64,000 nucleotides of DNA from Triglochin maritima (lineage: Eukaryota > Streptophyta > Magnoliopsida > Alismatales > Juncaginaceae). Under the pieces are notes generated by a model, which saw only the letters and a list, made by a program, of their open reading frames with translations, did not search any database and was not told the origin of the DNA. The stretch lies in NCBI GenBank assembly GCA_963682175.1, contig OY821775.1, forward strand, positions 5,084,001 through 5,148,000. The letters run 5' to 3'. Shown here one piece after another: positions 25,401-37,944 of this stretch. Made by a program: the position numbers and the translations under genes. Numbering within the stretch: position 1 is the stretch's first letter; each line of letters opens with the position of its first letter.

Positions 25401-28400
25401 CCAGCATCCACAGAGCTTGTTCCTATGGTAGAAATCTTAAGCAGAGAATGAAATGAGTTGAGCCGCAATGATACTCAGTTTATTGAACAAGTTGAATCGA
25501 GATTTAGTGGAAGTATTTTCAAATACCTCAACCAAAACACATAACAGCTCAATTTCCATCTCAGTCAATTTCTTGTATGGTTCACTTGGCTTAACATGAC
25601 TGATGCTTCTTCTTTCAATAAGATCATGGAATAAGAATTTGACCTGTTCTATTTCTAAAATGGAGTTGCCAAATCCTTTGACCAACAATAGTACCATCAG
25701 CTGCAAGCAGAGAAATAAAGTGTCAATAGAAAAACACAGGACTACTTTGATGTATTGCAACATAAGCTTGCGAATTTGCAATTCTTAGGAAAGTCCTGCA
25801 AAAGGTTCCAAAGCACAAGCTGACAGATTCCGTGAGAAGATGCAACAAAATGTTCTCATTACCGATCAAAAATAAAAAGTTGTCATTGGCTTGATCATAC
25901 TCACCTTTGCATACGATGATAATCTCATAACAGATCCCAAAATAAATGTAAGTATGGTATCCTTGGCTTGGCAATTAAACCTGAAAATAGTGATCACATG
26001 AGGCACACGGCAAAAGCTCATGATAGTCGTTTGGTAAGACGAACATCTCTTGAAAATAGAAAATATCTTTCGTTCAAAATTCCTAGCAGCCATGGTCATA
26101 ACGTTTACATTTCTAGCGACAACAAAAACTGTGAGAAGATGCCGAAGGATTACCTATTCTCAATGTTGTGGGGAACAACTAAGCTATTGGAAAATCCTAG
26201 CATGGAGGTCACAAGTGAAGGGAGAAAACCAACATCGGATATAATAAGCTTCTTCTGGTCATAAATCATTCGCAGCAACTCCCCAAAAATAGGTGCACAG
26301 ACATATTGAATCAACTTTGTGTCATTCCCTGTATAATGCACAACAACTGGAGAATATCAATATTAGAGAGGCAGCTAACCCTCTATAATAGATTCAACAT
26401 GGTAACAAACCATTTTTCACACTGGAACCATCAAAATCACGCCAAAGATTGTAAAGTGCCTCGATACAATTCATTGCAGCAGCCCGTATATCCTGAACAT
26501 TACGATTAGTCAAATTATTATGTGATGATTTCAAATAACCCACATGATAAGAGATGTAGGAGAATAGTTTTAAACAAAAAACAGAAAATATAACATTTTC
26601 ATCTTTGAGAGATATCTTAACGATCCGAATAAATAACAAAAATGTTTCCAAGAGAGAATGTTTAGAAACTTCAAGTTTAGTTGGATCAAAAGTTAGAGCA
26701 AGAAGACACCTTTATTTTGCTGGCAAGTGGAACAAGAATGGAAGGAAATTCAACTAGAAGCTGCAAGGATTTATTGGAGCTGGTAACATCTGTAGCACTA
26801 CGATCTGATGTGGATGAAAAGCAAGCAAGAGAATGAAGGCTTTCAATTTGAACGTCAATAGAAAAACCTGCACGAAGAAAATTGTATCACTGCCAACATG
26901 GGATAGAGAGAGTGAAACCAGATTCCTAGGTAAAGGATAAGTGCAATCTATGTATATATCATTCTGCTCAAGTACGATGCTGACTTGCTAAGCAAGAAGC
27001 TCTTTAACAACGTAAGATTACCCAACTGCTCTTGGTAACCATCAGGGTGTTACGAATAACCATCAGTATAATTAAATTACTATATGTATGATAAATCAAA
27101 GGTGATTATGGGTTACTAATTACATTTATATTTATAAAATTATGCCTACATCAGAGGCATTGGTAAGAAAACCAAACAGATTAGTTTAGAGAAATTGACA
27201 TTTGCAAAGTAATTGTTTTGCTGTTTCCAAATACGCACATAAAACAGACAAAAGCTCATAATTTACAATGAGTCTATATAAACATATGACTGGAAAGAAA
27301 AAAGAACCTTGGCATACTAAAACACCAATCCTAATCATCCCAGGGAAGTGTCATAAGTCTAGTAAAAGCCAAACAATGGGAGGAATGACCCAATGGCACA
27401 GTAATTATCAAGAAAGCCTTAGTTATGTGGCCACTACATTCAGACTTCTATTGCCCCTACAGACGGGAATTCTTTGCATATACTAGACGACGCAACACCT
27501 ACTACATACCCAATTTTCCTGAGAGGACTAAGATTTAAATGTGTATATAAAAGTGTATTTAAAGACATGACATATAGAACACCACTTTAACTGCAACTGT
27601 TTATTGAGAAATTTGATGAAACAACGTAACTGGAAAAAAATGGTTAACTGGAAAAAAAATATTATGAAACAATTTCAAATTTAACAAGTTGGTGGAGCAT
27701 CATTGAAACATGGGTGCATACAATACAAACCTCCATTGGTGAAAAATCTGGAAAGGAACTCCACGGAAGAATTGCAACACTCTGACGTGAGAAAGAGCAG
27801 GTGCTCCCTAAAAATGTTTTTCAGCGGAGAAGATGCAAAAAATATAAACAAGCTTTCGAGCATATTGTTCCGCTTGCAATCATCAAACTAGTGCAGAAAC
27901 AAAATAAAAAATTAGAGAACATAAAAATTGAACATTAATAGTAAGAAACTAAAATAATCGTTTGACAGCCTTCCAATGAGGAGAGGTATTTTCCAATTCC
28001 ACCTACCACTAATGTGGGAGAAAACAAAAATGATCATATTTGGAAGCTCGTAGGATGGCTTATTCTAACTTACAGCTTTAGAAGCGGCTTTAGAAGCAAA
28101 TGCCTTCAGAAAGGTCCAGCAGACACTGACTATGATGTTTGCATTCAATGCCTTTACATTTAAATTCAAGAGCTGGTTCAAACATTCTAAGGAAGAATTA
28201 TTAAGCTTTTCTGCAGTAATCTGCATTGAACCAAAAAAGGTGAAATTGTAATTGTAATATATAGAAAGATATAACAGTAGTTGCACAACAAGGGCTTCTA
28301 GTTGCCTACAAACCTCTTCAGTGATAGAAATATTGCCCTTAGAGGTTACATGCTGCCACTCGTTTTCAAGAATAGGGAAGCAAACTTCAAATAATTTCAC

Positions 28401-31400
28401 AAGGCCATTGATATCTGATAAGGAATGAAAAAACACACGGCAAGTCAAAATTCTTGCTTGTTGTCATGGAACACGTACACACACTGACACAAGATACAAC
28501 TTCGGGTACAAACAGATAGCATCTTAAATCCAGAACTCTCCAAACGTGAGAGTAGATTATAAATCTGAGATAACTCAAATGTGCTTGAAACATATATGAA
28601 AGACCACAGAAACTCAAAAGTTGAAAAGGGGAAAAGATAACGCAAGACGATAGCATAAAGACATCACAACTCTCACAAAAGGTCAACGTGAATTCCTTAT
28701 GACAAAGGGACAAAATGACTAGTAAAAAAACAGAGCGACAATCAAACCAATAACAAGTTAGATTCACAACATGCTACAAAAGAGCGAAATCAGACCAAAA
28801 ACAAGTTAGATTCATAAAATGCTATAACAGAGTGAAAACCAAAACAACAAGAACAGCATGCACAAGGGCGATCACAGATGATACTATTGGACTTTAATAT
28901 CAACCATGTTTTTATCAAACAGTGGAACTCAAAATATTGCAGGGCTCAAAAAATTACCCCCCTTATGGTTGAAAACAGCTTGCTGTATGATAAAAAGAAA
29001 TAATCTTTTTGAGGGATCGGAATCCTTGATGCACTCAGTTAACCATTCAATGTTATCTGCGGGATTTTCAGCAAAAGTATCTGCCATATCTCCAATAATC
29101 CTCAAATTAAGGGAGGTAATAAAACCATCTTCAAAAATCTGCATTATTTCGGAGCAAAATGTTAATAACAGCAACACAGAATACAACAGAAGGCATTTTG
29201 GTTGGCAAAATAAGATTTAGCCTGATAAACTATCAGAGTAAAACAATAAAAAGGGTGGACTGACTGACTGTGTGTGTGTTGAAAGACACTAGTCAATGAT
29301 TTTTCACCAGTGACTGACTGACTGTGTGTGGACTTATTACACCTTAGATGCTGGATAAAAGGAACAACACAAGTTACAAGGAGAACTTATATACTTCTGT
29401 CTGCAATATTATAAACAAAATCTAAGATTCATACTTGTTCGTAGGAGTAAAACAACATAAAAGACTTGTATACTTCTGTCTGCAATATTATATACAAAAT
29501 CTAAGATTCATGCTTGTTCGTAGGAGTAAAACAGCATAGAAGAAAGTATGAAAAGGCATTTCAAAAGGTAATACCCCCCTCCCCCGAAGAAGTAGTGGTA
29601 GAAAGATCATTGATCTTTCAAACAATGGTTACAACTAATTTGTATAAAGGACTAGAATCCAAAAGACTAACTAACCCTTGCGGAGTCATCCATGTCAATA
29701 TCAAATGATGTAAGACTATCATGGTAAAATGGCCATTCTGATGCTCTGGATAATTCCAAGGCTCGTAAGTTCAGCTTCCACGTCTGCAAAATGTACGACA
29801 AGAAGAAAACATTTAGACTAACTCATGGAGCCAACCTATAATTTCACATTATATGCCCATAAAAAATCCTAAGGTTCCATTCTAGAAAGCAAAACAAGAA
29901 CCTTTGGCAAGAGGAGCAGTAGGGGAAACAACATTTTGGAAACATCCCTTGGATGACAGAACTTAATTGCAGCCCTAAGACATGACTCGGCAACTTCAAA
30001 AGGAGCTTTTGAATTTGATGCACCTAAAATCAGCCAAGTTAATCAAAATCCTTAAGATTAAGTAATAATTTAATTAAGATAAAACTACACAGCAACTCAG
30101 AAAGCCAAATATTTTGAATCTTAGCAGTGTTCGGAACATCATGCCAAAATAGAAGACCATGGTTCATATTTGTGGGTTTAATATTTGGAATAGCCTTGCT
30201 ATTTCCATTCAAGCACATCAAAGAACTTAAGAAGCCACCAGCCACCTATTGTCCACCATCCAGACTTCAGACTCCCACGTGCAGTATGATCAACTCCTAA
30301 TAACCTTGCTCAGTCCTTAAAAAAGTGGTTCATTTAGCTGTAGGAAAGTCACGTTCCCATTTGAATTTTAGTTCTAAAAGTGAAGTTCAAACTTAATATT
30401 GTTGATGGGTTTTGTGTTCAAGTTCAAACTTAAAGAATATAGGTGTAATTTATTTTTGGGATGGACCTCCAAAACCTCTTTGACACTAATCAATAATCAC
30501 TCAAAATGGATTTCCTGAAATCCACTTCTCAACTTCCACCATACTACTTGTACCCAAAACACATAAAATAACAAACAAGGTTTTCAAATGCAAAATTATT
30601 TCTCAAACTTTAATTCATTCTGTCCAAACCAAATAAAATAATCCAAAATCAACATAAATGCAACAATTATATAAACATGTCAATAAGCAAAAAACAAAGA
30701 GTATAATTGCAAAAGCTCACTGTTTTTCAACACATCAATGCATCTTAATAGCACATCTTCAAAAGCTTTCAGTAGCACAGAGTGACTGATAAGTTCAGCT
30801 AATCCCTCTATGGAAAGTGTTTCCTGGACAACTTCCAGGTCTCTATCATGCAACTGACGTATAACTGTGTCTTCAACGATTACAAGTAGCTGCAGTAACA
30901 AACATGAAAATGACTTTGGTGGACTTTTAAATAGTCATTGGGAGACCAATTACCTAAATATGAATTAGGAGCATAAAAGAAACAAAAAAATTCCCTGCAA
31001 TAATAGCACTATATGTCTTTCAGTATCAAAATTCAGAACCAGATTGCAACCCAGAACATTTCTCCTTACCCTAAAAAATTTGGCAAAATTAACATTCGAA
31101 TATACATGTACGTCAAATGCTGAGGGAGAGATGGATATAATAAGCTCTCTCACTAGAGCCGTCCCAAGATAGTTCTATTACTAGAGAGAAGGAGATCACC
31201 AATACTACAATGCTAATACTTGAGATACATGTATTAAACACTACCTGTGGGTCTACAGATACTGCCTGCAGCATGTCAGAGGAAAATATATGTGACAAGG
31301 TAGCTTGACGAACTGAAGCCTGTTCACGTACATAGGAAAATGTTAACCAGGACTTAACAAACAAATGTAAAAAATTCTATGGGGGAAAACTGCTAGCAAT

Positions 31401-34400
31401 AGTAACAGACAAATGATCTTGTTTACTACCTTTGGATGCTGAAGCGAGAGCCAAAGTTTTGAGTTACAAACCCTCGAACCAGTAATGTTTGTACCACTAT
31501 CAAACATAAGGCATAGAGCCCTAAGCATGGATTCATCTTCCATTGAGAAGGTTTTAGAGTTCTGAGCAAACAAAGTAAATTAAACTTCTATGAATTAAAA
31601 TAAGCAAAAGACAATAGGAAAATTGTAATTAAAAATCAAAACCTGAAAGAAAGTCTGGGTGGCAGCACGCATTTCACAGTCGTAATTCTTACTAATTACG
31701 GTGAATATTTGTGTTGCCCAACTCCCTGAACAACAAAAAAACATTCATCACCATCATCAACTATAGGCCTAGAAACAGGTGATTTCAGAATCAAAGTAAT
31801 CCTATCCTACATATACCTGCTTCATGCAAATAAGACTCTTCCATATTTTTTGATGTTTTCAAGCAAGACTCAAGCACTTTGGTTACAATATTACCACCTA
31901 TCTTTCTCACAGGAATAACCTCCAATGCAGTAATCAAGGCTGAATGACATGTCTTATCTGATGAACTGAAGAAATGAGATGTTATACAGTATAGCTATGG
32001 TAAGCAAGTTTTGGGAAATTCAAACCCAAATATCAGGTCATTAGATAATGCAATAAAGCCATACTTGGGTTGAATAATAATAAAGAATTGGAACACCAAT
32101 TCTATTGTGTTGTTCACATATTTTCTTCATAAAAAGAACAAGAGAGAGAAGGAAATAAGGGTTTTCAACTTTTCGAGCTCCAATCCAATCCATTTCAATG
32201 CTGTTCTCGTCCCACAAATTCGTCAATTGATTGGTTCATGTTCTCCAAAGGTGTTGAGAATTATTAGGGGTAAAGGTTTTAGTGTTTTATATACTCAAAA
32301 GCTAATTCAGTTTTTTATTCCATTTTTTTGCCAAAACACAAGTCAATTGGAACTAGAGAAAAGACAATGGGTTACATTCCAGGTATACAAAAACTTTTTT
32401 TGATCATTAGGTATACAAAAATTAGATCTTTCAACCCAAAATCACATATTTACATAAGACCTACAGATAACAACAAGCCAATCAACTGATGGAGTCAATA
32501 GAATGAGAACGAAACCAAAATTGAGCCGTTAGGAGTCCAAAAGCCATTTTTCCTTTCTCTTTTATGCTCATGTCGTTTTATTTTCCCATCAAAAACTCTA
32601 CTTGAACAACATGCAGTAAAATTGGTGTTCCGATTCTTTATTATTATCTTTGACTTCATTGTAAAGTTGCCCCAATCATGGGATATTGCAATAAACCCAT
32701 ATTTGGGTGGGATATTCACCAACAATAAGAACATAATCAATATAGTTTAAATTAGTGCAAACTGCAAACCTGTAGTCTACTAATGTGTGAATATAAAGAG
32801 CCAGGAACTTCTCTATGTTAAAATCTTCAAACAGACTGCAAAGTATCCCAGCTAAGTCCCTTGAATACGAAGTATGGGAGGGCAAAGGTCAGAAAACAAA
32901 ACGTCATTGGCAGAAACATATACAAGGATATGAATTTAGACACCTTTTCTCGAAATGCCTGATGAACGGCAACTCAGAAACCATAATAAATGAAATAAGA
33001 GAATTTATAAAATACCTTATATCAGCTATAATCATCAGTGACTTCTTTGGAAGTGTGTGGACGGATTGGGACTGAAGAAATAGGAAAGCACCTTTGTTAG
33101 AAATGGTAACCAAAATAGAAGAATCAAAAGTATGATAGAAAATAATAAATATATGTAACAAGTAAATTTATAACAAAACAGAAACAGCCAGCAAATGCAA
33201 AAAAAAATCACAAGAAAGATATGTGACAGCAAGAGGTTACAATTATATTATGGCAAAGTATGGCAGTATGCATAGAGAAAACAACAATATTATATTTCTA
33301 AAACTTGAAGAGACTAGAATATGTTGGAGTCTAACCATATCAATCTCTAAAACTTTGGAAACATGTTGACTGAAACACAGCCAGAAAACAACATGTCAAC
33401 ATAGTTGGGAGAGTTCAGAACACAAACATTTGTCACTACAGCAGATGCTGATAAGATAAATATTGCCAACTTACTATATATGTTGCATGTAGCAATAGCA
33501 ACAAAGATAATCATCAACTTCTCCCTTTTATAGTGATCTCCAAATGGTTTTTCGTCAAGACACTCATGCTGAAGATAAGGATGAAGTAATGAACGAGCAT
33601 GTGCTTGATAAAAAGTGTACCATATTGTTGGAAATTGTAAGGGCATTTGTTCAACGCAAAATGGTTCTATTAGATGAAATGCATCCTGTCCATTTTAAAA
33701 TGAACTTTAACAGTTCCCTAATAGAAAATTCACGCCCAAAGGGAAACCATGACGAGGAGGCACTGCCCCCTTTCTTTATTTAACTGGCACTATCTCTTTG
33801 GGGGGATCAAGTCAATATAAGAGAAATTCAATCCATTAGAGAAATCTACAATCTAAATTAGACAACTGCAATTCATTGGATGTCAGTCGATTTAGAGATG
33901 ATGCCTCACCTGGATAATGGTGATTACAGCCATCAATGTCACACGGAGCCATGGCAAGTCATGTGATTCTTTTGCATCTTCGTGTGCAACACGGGCAATG
34001 AAAAATATTAAACTGTTAGTTAGCTTAGCCGATAAAGTAGCTCTGCTTGAAAGCAATCCTGCTACCATCAGAGCACCAGCCTGAAACATACAGACAAATT
34101 GTGAAGTAATTTGTGAGTAAGTAACACTGAATACGCAAACAGATATTAAACCAACAAAATGATAGACAATCATCAACATTAAAGAGACCATAAGGTCCTT
34201 GTGGCAGAACTCATATGGGTGGTTTTCTTGATCAACTTGAAGCAACAATACATATAGATGTACCGAGGAAAACATCATTCAGGTAGATATTGCACTCTTA
34301 TTTATAAAACTTACCTTGGCATCCTGACTTCTTTTAATGGCAGAATTAAGACCATTGAACACAAAAGGCAAGACCCGCTTCACTGTATCATCGTCCAACT

Positions 34401-35417
34401 TCTGAACTGATCCCAGCGCCTCAACAACAAGAGCAGTACAGAAACACATCACTTGTCTGGAAGGCTCAGAATCTTTAGTGGGCAACGCCTACAATTAGAA
34501 ATACCATGTCATTTTCTGACACTCAGAAGGACCGAAGAAGAAGGGCAAGCGTAAAACATACGTAATTACATATGGCCTCTAGGACCCCTTTATCGCGGAT
34601 ACATTGATGTACTAAGACCTTTCTTGTAGGAGGCGCCCCGGAGACCTTGGTCCCCTCCAAAAATCCCCACTTGTTGTTTCTGCAATAATTCCACATAAAC
34701 ATTTCTGATACTGAACAGATGTATGCAAACAAAACGAGGAATGATTTTCTACACTCACCCGAAGTTTATCAATTGCACGATCCTGACAAATGCATGAGTG
34801 TCGTGATACGGCAACGCACACAGAATCACCTCATCAACGTTGAACACATGAACCCTTCAATAAAACATTCCAAATTCCTTTATTAGTAATTTGAACTTTT
34901 TTGCTACATTTTCCTTAACCATTTAAACAGAGGTTGAAAACAAAGAGAGAAAATTCAATTACTGGTATCTGCGGATGAGGTACTCCAATGTCTTGAGCGC
35001 TGCAGCGAGCTGCAAGTGACCAGAAAGGAGACGCAAGTACGAGGAAATGGACTTGTTTATCTTCTCCTCCTCCTTCGGTACCATCTTCTCCCTATCGACA
35101 TCCAGACTCGTGTTGCTGAAAAGTGTGTCTTTGTACCTCTCGAACTGGCCATCAACTCCCGCAAGCACATCCAACCCTACAACCCGAAACATCAAAAACA
35201 CAGCAAAAAAACGAAAAAACTCAAAGCTTTGAAACTTTTGGGCTTAAATTCGGGAACCTGAGATAGCAATGGGGAGGATGGTCCTTAAGTCGAGGTCCGC
35301 CGCCTCCTTGGGGTCGAACAGGACGGAGGGGCGCGTGATGGGTCTCCGGACGGGGTCGTCGCTGCCCCGGAGTTGGGATCTGATGGCTTGGAGTTGGGAG
35401 GCGATCGAGCCGTCCAT
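16409..35417 (-). CDS. UTP10: U3 snoRNP-associated HEAT-repeat protein, UTP10/HEATR1 homologue (BP28CT domain)
   Basis: Large nucleolar scaffold protein of the SSU processome (t-UTP/UtpA group), needed for rDNA transcription and 18S pre-rRNA processing. It resembles Arabidopsis At3g06530. The ATG at 35417 gives MDGSIASQLQAIRSQLRGSD, and the frame continues through TRPSVLFDPKEAADLD. Further family exons read ISSYLRLLSGHLQ and LEYLIRRY (about 34,975-35,200), HVFNVDEVILCALPYHDTHA (about 34,850), and FLEGTKVSGAPPTRKVLVHQ (about 34,660). The BP28CT region (FLQSLEWAESEV, 19,3xx-19,7xx; SLFVPYFKYLVDGCTCYL, about 18,060) lies near the end. The last exon is 16639-16409 and ends SLAQEIFKELETLTGESL..QYL. 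I count more than 30 exons of HEAT-type helices. The predicted length of about 2,100-2,200 aa is normal for the family. I did not verify every exon junction, so small indels could be missed. There are no neighbours inside its 19 kb. Confidence 0.9.
18174..19308. other. Long intron of UTP10
   Basis: A stretch of about 1.2 kb between the exon near 17.8-18.1 kb and the BP28CT exon at 19.3-19.8 kb shows no coding pattern on either strand. It has no recognisable repeat. It is taken as UTP10 intron. Confidence 0.6.
21261..21456. repeat. Diverged tandem duplication in a UTP10 intron
   Basis: About 70 bases at 21261-21338 (GCAAGCTCAATTCATACTTT, then a CTTCCTCTTC core) recur at about 21389-21456 with scattered substitutions. 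The copies are separated by about 50 bases. Both lie in the long intron at about 20.9-22.0 kb and do not overlap coding exons. Confidence 0.75.
29256..29541. repeat. Two adjacent tandem duplications in a UTP10 intron
   Basis: First, GACTGACTGACTGTGTGTG occurs twice (near 29,258 and 29,312), separated by a short spacer. Second, a 79-bp unit at 29385-29463 is repeated immediately at 29464-29541 with few changes; it contains ACTTCTGTCTGCAATATTAT and CTTGTTCGTAGGAGTAAAAC. The high identity suggests a recent slippage or unequal-exchange event. Confidence 0.88.
32044..32710. repeat. Imperfect foldback flanked by 29-bp direct repeats, in a UTP10 intron
   Basis: The segment from about 32,074 (ATAATAATAAAGAATTGGAA) is complementary, with mismatches, to the segment ending about 32,650, giving arms of about 150 bases around a loop of about 250. 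Outside the arms the same sequence occurs in direct orientation at 32044-32072 and 32682-32710 (core TGCAATAAA then CCATA, TTGGGT). Arms plus flanking direct copies look like an inserted foldback element, but the direct repeat is longer than any usual DNA-transposon duplication. No superfamily is assigned. Confidence 0.6.
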
Positions 35418-35720
35418 GGCTGGGGTTGTGAGAGCTTGGGGTTGTCTGATTTGGGCGAATTGGGGATTGGGGCGAGGTGGAACCCTAGACCGGGGGAGGT
35501 GGAGGAGGGAGGCGGTGTGTGTGGGCTTTAGGGGTTTAACTCAAGGTTTTGGGTTTATGTGTTTTTATTTTGAGGTTTGGGTTTGCAGATTAATTTTCCC
35601 TTGGGTTTTTGTCCTCGTGGGTTATATGTGTTCTTCTTTGGGGTGTTTGTTGTAATTTTTTACGACTTCATTTTTAACAGTTAGTTATTACGGTTTACTG
35701 GTGAGGGAAAAAGTGGGTAT
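35418..35720 (-). promoter_or_regulatory. UTP10 promoter with telo-box-like and site II-like motifs
   Basis: Upstream of the start, the plus-strand text GGAACCCTAGA (near 35,480) resembles a telo-box (AAACCCTA). TGGGCTTTAGGGG (near 35,523) contains a site II core (TGGGCY) next to another telomere-like motif. In plants this pair is typical of ribosome-biogenesis genes, which fits a UTP10 promoter. The motifs are short, so functional use is an inference. Confidence 0.4.
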
Positions 35721-36106
35721 CTACAGTTTGTCTGTTACTCCTAAGTACTACTTAGATTTCAAATTCATATATAAGTTGGTTTGGTATCTTATCTTAGATT
35801 TCAAATTTATATATAAGTAAGTTTGGTATCTTATCTGCAATCAAAACTCGTCAATTATTACCCCAGTTTATTAAAAAATCAGTTATTAATCCAATTGTAG
35901 TTCCCTTATAAAATGTAGTTCCTTGGAGCAAACCAGTTAGCTTTTTCGATTTACTCAGTAGGGGGCCAGCAAAGCAATCGCAATTCTCTTGTGGACACAA
36001 AATCAGTCAGCAATCCAGATTCCATTAAAACTACCACAAATAATGTAGATTTACACGTCTGATCAATTGGAAATGGAACATTTGGCCACCAATTGTCCAA
36101 TTGCAG

Positions 36107-37890
36107 TTAGAACCATTCCAAACGTCCATTACATTCCACACAATGTAATACATTTCCATTCATAATTTTTGTTTGATTGCTTATGACTCGGGCAGGACGC
36201 GTCTTGTCATTGACCTTCAGCTGAACTGGAGCTTTGTTGCCGTTGATCTCCGATGGCGTGGGCAGTGGCTCACATAGGAATTCATCTGCAACATCACCAT
36301 CTTCGTCGATTCTTAGTTTTTCTTGGTACCACTCGAGGCCCTGCTAGCAAGAGAGGCATTTTATATTAGAAGGCTGCATACTATGTCTGAACTAACAACA
36401 TTTTAGAGGGTGACAACAAGCAAAAAATTGGATCAACACAAAGACATAACTGATTTAGCATGCATCAAATCAATGAACGATAAGTTTTTTCCTTAGTATA
36501 TGAAACAAACAAGATTCCAAAACAAAGGACAAAGTTGACTTCTTCCTTGTAATTCTAATGGTTAATTTGACTACTACTTGAAGCCTTGGACAAATAACAA
36601 GTCAAATCCATATGACTTCATTACCTTATAAATTCAATCCCAACACAAAAATATTGCCCAGAAGTCTCAAATAACGTTTTACCATGTTGGACAAGTTGAA
36701 GCAGATCTTTAGCTGGTGCAACTAAAGAGGTGTTTAGAGTCTACCAATGGGAACAAAAAGAAAATCACAAAGTTAACATGTGACATGATTCTGTCATTGT
36801 CCTTATATTATTCAAAACTTACTGTGCCTCTAGTGTCGAGGAAAGCCAATAGAAAAGTAAAACATTTTGAAAGGAATGAAATCTAACAAGGGATGCCATA
36901 GAAACAGACACAACTCTCTGCATCTTCGCAGTAGATGATGTCTGGAATGTTTAGTTCAACTCCAAAAGAATGAGCAAGGATTTCTTTTGTCAACACATCA
37001 GAATCCTCCCCTTTTTTATTAAAAAAATTGGTTGTTTTGTTCATAAACTTAAGCTTCCTAAAAAATTATGAGTGTTCAAAATTTTCCAGAATTTCAAATT
37101 TTAACAAAATTATTAATGCCAAGGAATATGTCATATCTTGGTCCAACTAAGAGTTTATGGCCAATAAAAAACTCTGAAGGTTAGAAGAAACTACTAATCT
37201 ACTAGCTGAAATAAAGCCTTGAGTATGAATCTTTATGCTAGAAAGTTCGATTCTTTTTACTGATAATACAAAACGTTCGGTAATACACAACAAAAGATAA
37301 AGGGAAGCAACAACTTTGGTGTGGAAAATATGATGCATTTCACGCACTCAACTAGAACTCTGAATTTTTAGACATGGAAACTACAACATGATTGATAAAC
37401 ACTTGTATACAAGATGACATTATGATTTTCTTCCTTTCCGGGAAAAAAATCAAGTGATGGAACAACTCAAAAAACACAAAAATCGCTTCATACAAAAAAA
37501 TCAAGAGCAAAATGTCCAGGGCATGTCCGGACATGGAAAGTGAAGAACTAGCTGAAAAAAAGTTAGTTTTCACCAAAACATCTCATGGGCGAAAAACAAC
37601 ATTAACATTGGTTCACAAGTGGACACCAATTGTTGCAAGATGAATGAATTTTGCAATCGAAACTCAGCGAAAACTGATCATAAAACCACTTATGGAGATC
37701 TCAAGCATTGCAATAGGCACACTTCAAATTGAAATGTAACTACAAAAGCTACAAGCATGTGATGCGAAAGGACAAGTTTACCACAAGTCTCAAAGAACAA
37801 TAATGAAAAAGGTGTTACAAGGAAAAAGACGTGTTCCAAAACTTAACGCTGCTCTAGAGGTGTTAGGATCTTACCTCTACTTTAGAGGGA

Positions 37891-37944
<54 letters not shown>

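Noticed and set aside
16409..35417. Calling the large HEAT-repeat gene SWEETIE/HEATR5
   Set aside because: The N-terminal segment (ISSYLRLLSG, CALPYHDTHA, SGAPPTRK) and the BP28CT-type end match UTP10/HEATR1, not HEATR5.
35269..35655. Plus-strand open frame of 128 codons
   Set aside because: It is antisense to exon 1 and the leader of UTP10, where the minus-strand frame MDGSIASQLQ is conserved.
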